Origin: Saccoglossus kowalevskii
Lineage: Eukaryota > Hemichordata > Enteropneusta > Harrimaniidae
Direction of reading: 5' to 3'
Assembly: GCF_000003605.2 (NCBI RefSeq)
Contig: NW_003118936.1
Location: forward strand, 153,831-181,481
Length of the DNA stretch: 27,651 nucleotides
Shown: positions 11,945 through 20,803 of the stretch, piece after piece
Layout of the letters: each line of letters opens with the position of its first letter
Position numbering within the stretch: position 1 is the first letter of the stretch
Notes under the pieces: generated by a model
What the model was told of the DNA's origin: nothing
Databases searched by the model: none
The model's input: only the letters and a program-made list of their open reading frames with translations
Translations under genes and position numbers: made by a program

Positions 11945-12999
11945 TTATTGCCTATGCGCAGGGACCCTATCGGTCGTTCGAGCTGGGGCAGCAAACCAAG
12001 ACTGACCCGCTACGACGGGACCCAACCTAGAGAGACCCTTATCAATGGATTCGGTGTCTCTTAGATGGTAGTTGATAAAGACGTTCTGCGTTCTCCAGAA
12101 GCCTGCCCTCCATGTGTGCTCGGGGGGTGGGGGTGGGGGCTCTAGCGAGTTAGCCATCGCACAGACCTCATGCGCTCGTACTTGGTGTCTCTGCGAGCTA
12201 ATACTTGGTGTCTCTAATACAGTCGCAGTAAACCACCTGGTTATGGAAGTTGGGGAGGCCGGCCTATCCTGCCTGCCTGCCTGGGCCATAACGCAAAGAT
12301 GTGTGCCTGGCACCCCGTTCCAAATCCTAGTACGGTTTGGTGGCAACTCAGTGCTCGAACCGGGTAGAGAAGCAATTCCTCCTGACCCTCCGGGCAGACA
12401 AAATTTGACAGCCGGGGGATGACGATCGGGTGAGGATCGTGTCCTGGGATTTGGTTCTAGACGAGAAACCTGATTCATGTCTTTAGCACAACTTGATTGT
12501 CTATAACGGCGGTACATCATCCAAGAAGGACAATGCCCCCAGCTCTGGTCGACGCCTATCTGAGGCGAGGGCCAGTAGGAAGACTATTTTCCACGTCAAA
12601 AATTTGAGTGGTGCTGATCGAAGAGGCCCAAAAGGCTGTCTGCTTAGAGCGGACAACACAGCCGACAAGTCCCAGTTGGGCAGTTCCCTTGTATGGGGTC
12701 TCAGCGTCTGGAAAGCAGTAAATAGTCTCCTAATAATAGGACAATCTGTTAGTCTTGTTCCGGTACGCTTGAATGGTGGGGGACAAGGCCTACCTGTAGT
12801 CAACGATCGCTGTGTAGGAAAAACCCACTTCGTCAAACAGGTGGACGAAGGACCCTGCTACCTGGCCAATAAAGGGATGGTATCAATCAATCTCCCTTCC
12901 GCTACACTAACCAGTGTATGCTCGCAGCCTAGAAATGTAGGCCGCGTTGGTGGAATCCCTGTTCGCCCTGGCCAGGACGTTGGCAGCCCGCTCAGATAA
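11945..12999 (-). pseudogene. tyrosine recombinase (YR) of the DIRS-like element, broken
   Basis: This would be the integrase of the element, which inserts the circular cDNA by strand exchange. Four pieces are visible on the minus strand. 12907-12999 holds the SAM-like core-binding start (LSERAANVLARANRDST). 12790-12864, in another frame, continues it (SFVHLFDEVGFSYTAIVDYR). 12501-12836 holds the catalytic N-lobe with FLTWKIVFLLALASDRRR, the second or third Arg region being the usual first catalytic Arg. 11945-12520 holds SITRWFT, then RAHEVCAMANS, GFWRTQNVFINYHLRD and LGPVVAGQ. Two catalytic positions look lost: the expected H-x-x-R reads HEVC (Arg to Cys), and the usual H-Y-L-R-D reads Y-H-L-R-D, so His sits where the nucleophile Tyr is expected. 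With at least three frame breaks the copy is inactive. Family recognition is by motif. Confidence 0.8.
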
Positions 13000-13018
13000 G
13001 GCTTTTGTATGTGCGGGT

Positions 13019-13370
13019 CTACTGAGAGCCTCTATGCGTGTAAGTGATACGTGCTGGGCTCGTTGGTAGTGCGCCGTCGGAAGCACTGCTGGTATTTCGA
13101 CTATCGTTTTCGACAGAAGTGGAAACTAGGCCCTGCTTTGCCAATTGGGTGCGACCAATGATAATATGCAGGTGTGCACCTGTCCAAGTTTTCTCCGGTG
13201 CCCGGTGAACTAGCGGGAAGGGAGGAAAGGCGTACACAACTAAGTGGGTCCAGGCTCCTGGAGTCAGGAGTGTTACGCACGTCGGGAGCTTGGTGTTCCG
13301 GGGTGCGGCAAACCGGTCTAACCTTGGACCCTCCACAGCCGAAACAGCCTGGAGGCGACCCACTGGGGTA
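13019..13370 (-). pseudogene. RNase H-side segment of the DIRS-like element, 5'-truncated
   Basis: Upstream of the recombinase on the minus strand. Visible motifs are DRFAAPRNTKLPTCV, like the 'DLFA-R-N-KLP-FV' region that follows RNase H in DIRS-like polyproteins, then VVYAFPPFPLV and a RTQLAKQGLVST segment. The open frame continues upstream to 13621 through unrelated low-complexity repeat DNA, so only the part up to about 13370 belongs to the element. Reverse transcriptase is missing. Confidence 0.65.
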
Positions 13371-13510
13371 TCAGCTATTTTTTCCGACCGCTTATCGCTT
13401 AATTTCCGACCGCTCGCTGCTTTCCGACCGGAAACCGACCGCTTTTTTTCTGCTCGCTCGCGTTCGCTTTTGTTCGCTCGCTCGCTCCTACTGTGGCTGG
13501 CTTCAGAAAC
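13371..13510. repeat. 'CCGACCGC / CGCTCGCT' repeat module
   Basis: Rich in 'ccgaccg' and 'gctcgctcgct'. A 27-bp stretch (13385-13411) recurs exactly, inverted, at 21507-21533, and 'gagcgagcgagcg' also recurs there in inverted sense. A related module is at 20225-20340. All are probably pieces of one dispersed element. Confidence 0.65.
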
Positions 13511-13780
13511 ATCGTCCGCTTGCCAGCCGATCGCTGGAGTAACAATGATCGTACATTGTATGTATAAACTTAAGTTTTTATTCGTAATAAATTTAAGTTT
13601 TAATGAGGATTCAAAACACAACGCCTATTGCTTCTCTGTTTTGGAACAAAGACGCCTTCAAATCACTTGACAAATTGTAACGTTTGCTACGCAAGTCGAA
13701 CTGTGACCTGTATTTACATATTTACGTCCTTGTGTGTGTAGTTCAAGCAGCTATATAACAGGTCAATCGCGATATGTATT

Positions 13781-13907
13781 GAGTACTAGTATTTGTGTGT
13801 TGTGTGTGTGTTTCTGTGTGTGATTTTGACTAAATTTACTCCGAACGGCGTTCAAAATAATTTGACACTTTGTTATTTGCGAACGCAACTCACAAATACT
13901 AGTACTC
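13781..13907. repeat. 17-bp inverted repeat pair
   Basis: 'gagtactagtatttgtg' at 13781-13797 is perfectly complementary to 13891-13907. The 93-bp interior has TG-rich and 'cgaacggcgttc' stretches. It could be a small palindromic MITE or a foldback fragment. Confidence 0.6.
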
Positions 13908-14018
13908 AAATCTATTGGTTAACTTTTGCTCGTGTCTAGGTGCGCAAAACAAAACTGCACATATAATTATCGCATAGCTGAATTTCTACAAATCAATTGG
14001 ACTTAAACTACTAGTATA

Positions 14019-14180
14019 ATGACTGTGACGATTAATCGCTTGTCTGAGTACATGCGGCGACGAATTATTGGATTGGCAGCAGCCGGACAAAAAATGAAAG
14101 AGATCTCGACAGTTAATTTGTTGAGGAAAACAAAACAAACGCAGCCAATGATAGATTTTGAAAACAAAAATACAAAATAA
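14019..14180 (+). CDS. small ORF with Tc1/HTH-like N-terminal helix-turn-helix
   Basis: A 53-codon frame from ATG 14019 to TAA 14178. Residues 8-30 read SEYMRRRIIGLAAAGQKMKE, closely like the first helices of Tc1/mariner-type and related HTH domains (S-E-x-x-R-x-x-I-x-G-L-x-x-A-G-x-x-x-x-x-I). After 'KEIS' the similarity is lost and the rest is Lys/Thr-rich without a recognisable second HTH or DDE core. It is either a decayed transposase 5' end or a small free HTH protein. No promoter element is obvious. I lean to a remnant. Confidence 0.35.
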   Translation: MTVTINRLSEYMRRRIIGLAAAGQKMKEISTVNLLRKTKQTQPMIDFENKNTK

Positions 14181-14685
14181 ACGCAATCAGAGGCGCCGAC
14201 CACGCGCGTTGGAAATAAATAAAACGTGTTGTGACAGTCTCACCAAACTCTTTCACTCGCGCAATATAATTATGTTATTTCCCAAAGCACTTATATTTAA
14301 TACATTGACGAAAAACACCGCAAGAAAAATGTAAATCAGGCTTGTAATTACTAGTAACTCTACTCGAACGCAATGTTGATCACTGTAAAAGTGGATAAAT
14401 TCGAACCGTCATCAAATTCAAAATTCAAGCGATCTCGCAATCTGATTAAAATCTGATGTAGTGTACGGGCTTTAATTATTTTGGCTATAAACTTGTTTTA
14501 ATTTTATTTTTTATTACTTTTGTTATTAATGCCCTTTTATTTTATTATTTTACTTTGATTTTGTGATTTTTTTAATTCCGCCCTACCTACATCTGAGCTG
14601 ATGCCTATGTAACGAGATTTCAACAAAACCCACTATCGCCGATTTTAGTCAACGAATCACATACCTCCTTCTATAGCGCACATGA

Positions 14686-14736
14686 TGACGTCACCGGGCG
14701 GAGTCGGGTGGCAAACACACTCAAATAAAATGGCGG
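14686..14736 (+). promoter_or_regulatory. CRE-type promoter with ATGGCGG start region
   Basis: The palindromic CRE TGACGTCA is at 14686-14693, followed by a GC-rich stretch (ccgggcggagtcggg) and AAAATGGCGG at 14727-14736, which matches a YY1-type core-promoter motif. This combination is typical of TATA-less housekeeping promoters and supports a transcript starting here on the plus strand. Confidence 0.55.
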
Positions 14737-15414
14737 ATTATACCGACGTTAGCGACCGAGAATAACACGGCTTTTCGGTAAGTTTATCATTGTCAAATGC
14801 AACGAAAGTCATTTTTATGTTAATATTGTGGCTCGAATGGTTAGACTTTAGATCGTTATTTTGCATAGTTATTCTGGGAGTGACGATTTTGTTTCCGCCG
14901 TTTCGACCGAACACCAGTGTCTTTTTCCAGTCGCCTGCCCTGGAGACGGGTGATGTTTTGTTGAAGATCGGGCCAACATCGTCTACGGTATTGAAACCGT
15001 AGCTGTAAATATTCATCATCATTTTGTACATTATACAATAACTCTTTATTAAAGTAATTGAGCTGATTTGGACTGGAATAAAATATTTTTTATTGGAACA
15101 CATCGATCAGGAAATATTTGTTTGCTCCAATTTTCTGCGTCGATGCCGTGGGCCGGTGACCGTTATACAATTTAAAATCAGTTTGCATTGTTTACTATAG
15201 CTGTTTACAGTGTTCTAATCATTACGATTTACTTATTTTTTTGCTTCCATTCTAGATAATTATGCTCAGTGATGTAAAATTGAAGCGATGACTGAATGAA
15301 CGAACCTTGGCTGGCGAAGATGTATCTGGAAGTGTACACATTTGTTGGAAGTGAAAAAAAATTCAATGTAATGACAAAAATTGTAAAATGCTGGGAATTT
15401 CTTTTGCAAATAAA
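14730..15414 (+). other. two-exon transcription unit, 11-codon ORF or non-coding
   Basis: Exon 1 ends at 14777 with the strong donor CG|gtaagt. Exon 2 would begin at 15256 after 'cattctag' and carries AATAAA at 15409-15414. The only ATG in exon 1 (14730) gives MADYTDVSDRE then TAA, so the spliced product is a micropeptide or a non-coding RNA. In the same frame the unspliced sequence stays open after the TAA to 15002. This yields a 61-residue ATG ORF from 14814 with a hydrophobic stretch (LFCIVILGVTILFPP) that could be a membrane segment. Intron retention would expose it. The whole unit lies between the foldback arms. Confidence 0.4.
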
Positions 15415-15525
15415 AATATACTAGCAATTTTCTATTAATGGTTTATTCAAGTGGGCAAAATATAATGTACAGAAAGATTGCCCGTAGAGTATCGCTACAT
15501 TGAAAAGTAAGCAACCGACAGCCTG

Positions 15526-15548
15526 TATAAAAGGGGGGCTGTGATTGG
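15526..15548 (+). promoter_or_regulatory. TATAAAAG box with adjacent inverted CCAAT
   Basis: TATAAAAG at 15526-15533 is followed by G6 and ATTGG (inverted CCAAT) at 15544-15548. It sits just inside the right foldback arm and could drive transcription of that arm. No ORF follows, so the role is uncertain. Confidence 0.3.
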
Positions 15549-15778
15549 CTGTTACTTACGCGAGATTTGAACGGGACTTACATAGGCGTCGGATCAGATG
15601 TAGGTAGGGCAGAATTAAAAAAAAAATCACAAAATCAAAGTAAAATAATAAAATAAAAGGGCATTAATAACAAAAGTAATAAAAAATAAAATTAAAATAA
15701 GTTTATAGCCAAAATAATTAAAGCCCGTACACTACATCAGATTTTAATCAGATTGGTAACAAGAATGATTTTTTGCTT

Positions 15779-17049
15779 TTTATTTTGCACATGGTCCATT
15801 ACGGCATTACAGTTTCCACAATGAACGAATGTAGAGTAATTTTCTTCCCCAACTACGAGTGAATGGCGTAACTCGTCCACGCAAATGTGGATCGGAACAA
15901 CCTGTTTCGAAATTTGTAAAGTGATTTAAATATATTTAAAATATTAAAATATCGAATCCCCAAATAACTTTTGTGTTTCTTTAATATGGCTGACGACACG
16001 CACGCATGCGTACTGATACTGAAAAAAATGTAACTCACTGTACATAACCAAAACTTAATTAATTACCTTAAATGAATAAATCCAGTAATTGCAAAATCAT
16101 GAACTGTGAGTAACCGGCATGAAATAATGCCTCAATTGCCTCATATTCTGCATCCAAACATAATGAAACAAAACATAGCATGAAATGTAAGTTTACGTTA
16201 AAGAATCCTTAAACAAATATTTGTTCACTAAACGTGCTACAAATATAAGTTATATGATGTCTTGCAGCGCCAACTATCCATTACATTGACGCCAAATGAC
16301 GAATGATGTAGCAACCGGGCAATACATGACAAATGAAAGCTAACCTCAACGGAAATTCATTGTAATAAATGTATTGAAACATTACCTACCATTGCTGAAT
16401 TTTTGAAGAAAAATTGGTCTGTTCATTTCGCAGGCTGAAAAAAATGTAAAACTTAAACACTTAGGGGTCGCCTAAAACTAAAGGTTAAATTGGTAAATAA
16501 ATTCTTCGCTGCAAAAGCGTGGCAAACACTCTTGTGAAAGAAGGCCATTCTTGTAAATAAATAAAAAGAAAGTATGCTGCAATGCTAGACAAGATATATT
16601 TTGAAGTGTCGAAATACTAGTAATATCCACGTAATATCATTACCCCTCCCCCCGCACAGAGCTACTATATTGGTCCACCCCTTACTTAGTGTATTTGTAT
16701 GCTAATATACTAAATACTAATAATGTGTATATACCCCTTTTGAAAAAGGTTAGCCATTTTTATTTTACACCGTCTCAGTTTGAATTACAATAAAAAACTT
16801 ACAGAAAAAGGAAATTACAATGACGACGGTGCCATGACACGAGCATTCTCTATTCAATCACATTCTCTCAACAATCCGGTAGTTTTGAAATATCAAGTGA
16901 TAGAAAATGTTAATTTCAAACTTACCGATATCAGCAATACGTTGTAAAACTTCTTGGTATTATCCCGCTATTATAAATCTACGTAAAATGAACGCACTTC
17001 GACACGAACGGCTACACGAGAAAATCGTACGATACGATGTACTTCCGGG
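15779..17049 (-). other. small spliced minus-strand unit with integrase-family N-terminal exons
   Basis: On the minus strand an ETS-like CCGGAAGT site (17041-17048) precedes an untranslated exon ending at 16926 with donor CG|gtaagt. Exon 2 is 16390-16434 and exon 3 is 16067-16147, both with good acceptor and donor sites. AATAAA lies at 15779-15784. A further possible exon start at 16018 has an acceptor nearly identical to that of exon 2; the intervening intron would be only 48 bp. The unit converges on the plus-strand unit in the foldback element. Confidence 0.5.
16067..16426 (-). CDS. two-exon ORF, 38 codons, HTH-like N-terminus of integrase-like family
   Basis: ATG at 16426 starts exon 2 (MNRPIFLQKFSN, 12 codons plus one base). 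Exon 3 (16067-16147) completes the next codon as Glu and continues YEAIEALFHAGYSQFMILQ, then a few residues and an in-frame TAA one base before the donor. The 'I-x-x-L-F-x-x-G-Y-S-x-x-x-I-L-x-L-L' pattern matches the first helices of the N-terminal HTH in the animal rve-type 'integrase core domain' proteins found widely in invertebrates and fish. The stop comes where the next helix should begin. A minus frame just downstream (VSSAILKKHKSYLGIRYF, near 15950-15995) resembles the missing recognition helix but is out of phase. So this is either a truncated gene giving a 38-residue product or a decayed copy. Confidence 0.4.
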
Positions 17050-17080
17050 TCATAGTTATGCTAATCGATGTTATTTTATC

Positions 17081-17533
17081 AAGTAGCGGAAAAATTTTCA
17101 ACTAGCGGAGCGATTTTTATATAGCGGGGCGATTTTCAAGTAGCCGACCGATATTTTTCATATAGCGAAGCGATTTTCAAGTAGCCGACAGATATTTTTC
17201 AAGTAGCGGAGCGATTTTCATATAGCGGAGCGATTTTCAAGTAGCCGACCGATATTTTTCAAGTAGCGGAGCGATTTCCAGATAGCGGAGCGATTTTCAA
17301 GTAGCCTACCGATATTTTTCAAGTAGCGGAGCGTTTTTCATATAGCGGAGCGATGTTCAAGTAGCGGAGCGATTTCCAGATAGCGGAGCGATTTTCAAGT
17401 AGCCTACCGATATTTTTCAAGTAGCGGAGCGTTTTTCATATAGCGGAGCGATGTTCAAGTAGCCGATCGATATTTTCCAAGTAGCGGAGCGATTTTCAAG
17501 TAGCCGACCAATATTTTTCAAGTAGCGGACTAA
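17081..17533. repeat. 20/21-bp satellite organised in approx. 61-bp triplets
   Basis: Three related submonomers alternate: 'ttcaagtagcggagcgattt', 'tcatatagcggagcgatttt' and 'caagtagccgaccgatattt'. Together they form a unit of about 61 bp repeated about seven times, with some shuffling near 17360-17450. The array begins abruptly after 'gttattttatcaagtagcgg' and runs into the dispersed repeat at 17545. Confidence 0.9.
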
Positions 17534-17544
17534 TTGTATATATG

Positions 17545-17935
17545 GGCCACCGTACATTACATCAAAATCGCCAACGAGATGTTGTTTTTAAACATCGCGG
17601 AAAAACATGCACTCGGCGCCGTCATCTTTGTTACCTCGATCAGAACCCCCTGTAACCCAGCATGCATCGGTCACAATGTTGCAACGTGCATTATCATGTC
17701 GCATGAGGGCAGCGTTCTTCAGTACTAAGGCACCCTATGAATAGGGTATTTCTAGAGGTCAGGGTTCGTTTTTTCTTTAGACGTCTCGTCTGCTGTTGAA
17801 TTATTTACACTTTTCTTTCCAATGCGACTTAATTTCACTTTTTTTTTATTATATCCTGTAATTAATGTCATCGGTGATTGTGTGATAAAAAATCGGAGTG
17901 CAGCAAATCGGGGTTGATCTTCCCGACGACGTACG
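17545..17935 (+). repeat. dispersed repeat, copy B
   Basis: Matches copy A (10033-10350) in block order, including 'agaggtcagggttcgtttttt' in part and 'gtgcagcaaat'. It contains an open frame (17534-17728) with residues aligned to copy A's frame. It is longer than copy A through an insertion around 17655-17740. Confidence 0.6.
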
Positions 17936-18129
17936 CCATGATTTTTTTTGTCACATTGTTGCCGTTGAGTGAATGGGCAAATTATTGCTTCTCTAGTATT
18001 TTTTTTGGATTTGGAGGCTCTGCACTACGGCAACCGAGATGGCTCACAACATGCCATTTTATAAAACCATTTTTACAATTCATTTACATTTTGAAAATTC
18101 ATTTTAATTTTATAATTCCTTTTTAATAA

Positions 18130-18475
18130 CCATTTTCGGTTCCGAAATCGATTTTTAAAGGCCACTTTCGTTTCTGAGACCTGTTTTTTATTTTTAAAAA
18201 CAATTGTTTAAATTCATTTTCGTTTTTGAAATTCGTTTTCATTTTTGAAATCCATTTTCATTTTAAAAAATCCATTTTTATTTTTAGAATCCGTTTTCGT
18301 TTTTATAATTCATTTTCATTTTAAAAAATCATTTTTATTTAAAAAATTCTTTTTCATTTTTAAAATCCGTTTTCGTTTTTAAAATTCATTTTCATTTTAA
18401 AAATCCGTTTTTGTTTTTAAAATTCATTTTCATTTTAAAAATCCTTTTTCATTTTTAAAATTCATTTTCGTTGTG
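18130..18475. repeat. imperfect 18-20 bp T-rich tandem array
   Basis: Repeats of 'attcattttcatttttaaa' and 'atccgttttcgtttttaaa' alternate about 17 times. The array is strongly strand-asymmetric (T-rich on plus). It is bounded on the right by the start of another copy of the dispersed repeat at about 18475. Confidence 0.85.
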
Positions 18476-18505
18476 AGTAACGCTACGATCACCGTAACAT
18501 TGTCA
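18475..18505 (+). repeat. dispersed repeat, copy C (left end only)
   Basis: 'agtaacgctacgatcaccgt' matches the left end of copy A at about 10033 ('agtaatgctacaatcaccat'). The rest of the family consensus is not evident downstream. Confidence 0.4.
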
Positions 18506-19223
18506 GCTGACGGCATGATTGCGTTGGACGGATATTCACCGCTGCTATTCACCGATCATCGGTTTCTGACTTTTTGGTGTAAAATACACAAATTGTTTAT
18601 TAAAACATTCATTGACAAAAATACCAATCTTTCACAAAAATACGGTCCGTTGGGGTTATATTAAGCCAACCGATAACAAAATTCGGCGGAATTCGTCGTT
18701 TTTGTGTGGAAAAATTCCTTGCATACAAACACCTAATTACACTTTTTTATTATGAGTACTCGGTACAATAACTAGGAATGTATACATGTGTGTTATACGG
18801 TTATAAAACAACACAAAGTATATTCAGAATGTGCAGAATACAGTATAACGGGAAGTAGCACGGAGGCTCATCGCTGGCAATTTTGATCACTACGTTTGTT
18901 CACATTCTAGCTGCTTATCTGCACACCTTTTAATCTCCACTCTCTGCCAATCAACGACCTCCATAATATATATATAAGCATCTAAAGACTATCATCCGTC
19001 ATTCACTTGTATTACACTTGCCCCAATTATGGGGGAACCGGAAGTGTAATTGCATATTACCGTGAGACACAGTCACAATTATGACAGTGGGAGTGTGTAC
19101 AAATCTCTTGCAATCTGAGCAGTCGCTGGATTGGTGTCGTCGCTTATGTGTGGGCTTGAAATACAAACACAACGTTCAGCACCATCAGTCAAACCTCATT
19201 GACGGTGATGAACGTCACTTGCA
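18506..19223. other. unassigned sequence
   Basis: No gene, splice pair or repeat array recognised. It ends at the TTAA target site of the downstream element. Confidence 0.4.
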
Positions 19224-20224
19224 TTAAGGTAGCGAGAAGGGTTTTGTGACGTTTTCGAATAAAACATTCTCAGTCTGTTGTCTCGTTCAGAACAGTAATT
19301 TAGCTTATATATTTCAAAAGACTAAGTATAGAGGTACAAGTTCGCACAAACTGGACAGTCATTGTTTACATAATTATTACGTGACATCAAAAATGGTGAA
19401 CCTTGTAAAGATGACTAAATCCGCGATTGCGAGAGCACATTGCGGAATTTCCTGGTGAAATTTACGTCATGCATTGTCCGTAATCAAGTTCATTGAATGA
19501 AATGTGTCCCCGTTAATTAAAAGACCTATTCCGATTTCTACGCAGGTCCCCTTATTATTTCATACTTGAGCCTTTAACAGACTATTATTCTGTGACAAAG
19601 CATTTTCTTTGAAAAACCCACACATATTTCGCACCATCATTATCTTTTGAACGATAACTACAAGTTTGAATGTCCTAGTCCAAACTCACTTGATTTGGCA
19701 GCAGTTTTGGTTAATAAAACAATGTAGATTTGCTGCATTATTATAAATATACACTAAAATGGCCAAACATATTAACCACTGATATAATAGAACTCATAAA
19801 GAGTGTCAGATAATGAATAATTTCAAGCTCGAGCGTGAAAAATGAAGAAAACTGCTGGCATTTGAGTCCGTACTCCAGGAACGTTCGGGTTTCCATTGTT
19901 ATGCAAACGAAAAACGAGGGATAATCCTCTGAAAAATATTACTGTCCCACTGTACACGCTGACAGTTTACAAACAAGCTAATCCTTCAATTGTCTCTGAT
20001 AAGAGATCTAATAAAACGGTTTTCATAGTGAAACCACAGTGACTGTGGTGAAACGAAATGGCCGATGTTTGAAAAAAAAATGCTTTGCCTCGTCTTTCAA
20101 CGCTTTCTTTCTTTTCTTCGCCATTGCATTAGAATAAAATGGTATACTAGTAAAATAGAATATTGACTTGGAAAATAAAACAATTTTAAAAGAAAGTTGA
20201 GCAAAGTTACAGTACTCATTTCGC

Positions 20225-20340
20225 ACAACCTCCCACCCGCTTCCGCTTTCCAATCACCTTTTTCTCTCGCTTTTGCGACCGCTTGTTGAATTCGACCGGA
20301 CAATTCCCGCTTTTTTTTCGACCGCGCAAACCCCGAAATA
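20225..20340. repeat. GC-rich CGACCG module inside the TTAA element
   Basis: Contains 'gcgaccgcttgttgaattcgaccg' type sequence, in part similar to 13371-13510. Short ORFs on both strands (20097-20426 minus, 20283-20471 plus) cross it and look like by-products of its raised GC. Confidence 0.4.
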
Positions 20341-20575
20341 TCACCGCCCACCGGCTCGCATGTAAAATTCGGACGAACAGACAAATTTCCGAGGTTCACA
20401 TTGCTGTAATCCCTCTGCAAACACAACTGATTATTAAAAATTTCGGCACGTGCCGAGATCCCGTAACGTGAACGTAGTAATTGTCTTATATTTGTCTTTC
20501 TGGGCTGAGTGAAAGAAAATATTTCTAAGTCTAAAATAAAACCTAATATTACACCTCTTTGTGTATTTGTTAATT

Positions 20576-20803
20576 TTACATATGTTTGTCATGACAGTAT
20601 GTTTGTAAATATCTAGAAAAATTGATAATTTCGATTTTTTTGAATGTCTGTCGACCGTGTGCCAATAATTTGTTTGGAATGTCGATCCTCGTTGGTTTCT
20701 CCATACCGAGTTTAGGACTCGGAAGGGCGTCGATCAACACAATCAGCCCAGACAGGACAAACATTGACCGTAATTCACGGGGATCATATGCATAATTTGT
20801 GGG
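20576..20803 (-). CDS. candidate coding exon inside the TTAA element
   Basis: On the minus strand a 'ggcgtttcag' acceptor ends at 20804. It is followed in phase 0 by 75 codons to a stop at 20576: PTNYAYDPRELRSMFVLSGL, a short hydrophobic run, then PSPKLGMEKPTRIDIPNK and a Lys-rich end. Composition and low-bias codon use look more protein-like than surrounding chance ORFs. It could be the last exon of the element's own protein or captured host sequence. I see no catalytic motif and do not recognise the family. Confidence 0.3.
   Translation of the reverse strand, partial: PTNYAYDPRELRSMFVLSGLIVLIDALPSPKLGMEKPTRIDIPNKLLAHGRQTFKKIEIINFSRYLQTYCHDKHM

Larger units (their letters stand above)
11211..13370 (-). 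mobile_element. decayed DIRS-like tyrosine-recombinase retrotransposon, 5'-truncated
   Basis: A GC-rich block in AT-rich surroundings. Read on the minus strand it gives, in the order expected for DIRS-like elements, an RNase H-side segment ending in an AFPPFPL motif (13019-13370), a recombinase core-binding domain (12790-12999), a catalytic N-lobe (12501-12836) and a C-lobe ending F-I-N-Y-H-L-R-D and LGPVVAGQ (11945-12520). The frames are broken by shifts and stops. At the 3' side are two identical 48-bp direct repeats (11225-11272 and 11563-11610). A further 32-bp segment overlapping the first (11211-11242) is present in inverted form at 11486-11517. Terminal repeats of mixed orientation are characteristic of this superfamily. 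The reverse transcriptase and gag are absent; above about 13370 the composition changes abruptly to other repeats. Confidence 0.8.
14438..15755. mobile_element. foldback/TIR element with approx. 175-bp arms
   Basis: The left arm 14438-14612 and right arm 15578-15755 are reverse complements differing at only a handful of positions and in one T-run length. The arms start 'caatctgattaaaatctgat' and end 'gcctatgtaa'. They enclose a 965-bp interior containing a promoter and a two-exon unit. No clear target-site duplication is visible outside the arms (left flank ends 'gatctcg', right flank starts 'gtaacaa'). Either a non-autonomous transposon with long inverted termini carrying a captured gene, or two solo copies of the same repeat inserted in opposite orientation. 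Confidence 0.7.

Noticed and set aside
12340-12370. tRNA-like 'ggttcga' box on the minus strand
   Set aside because: The flanking bases do not form a T stem and there is no anticodon arm or acceptor stem; it is within recombinase coding sequence.
12072-12999. Long plus-strand ORFs (12072-12422, 12493-12999)
   Set aside because: They lie antisense to the DIRS-like recombinase, whose minus-strand motifs explain the region; GC-richness lengthens chance frames.
13290-13670. Plus-strand ORFs and the upstream half of the 200-codon minus ORF (13371-13621)
   Set aside because: They run through a low-complexity CGACCG/CGCTCGCT repeat and across the element boundary; no domain is visible.
14738-15103. 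121-codon minus-strand ORF
   Set aside because: It overlaps the CRE promoter, splice donor and acceptor-side intron of the plus-strand unit and shows no motif or splice context of its own.
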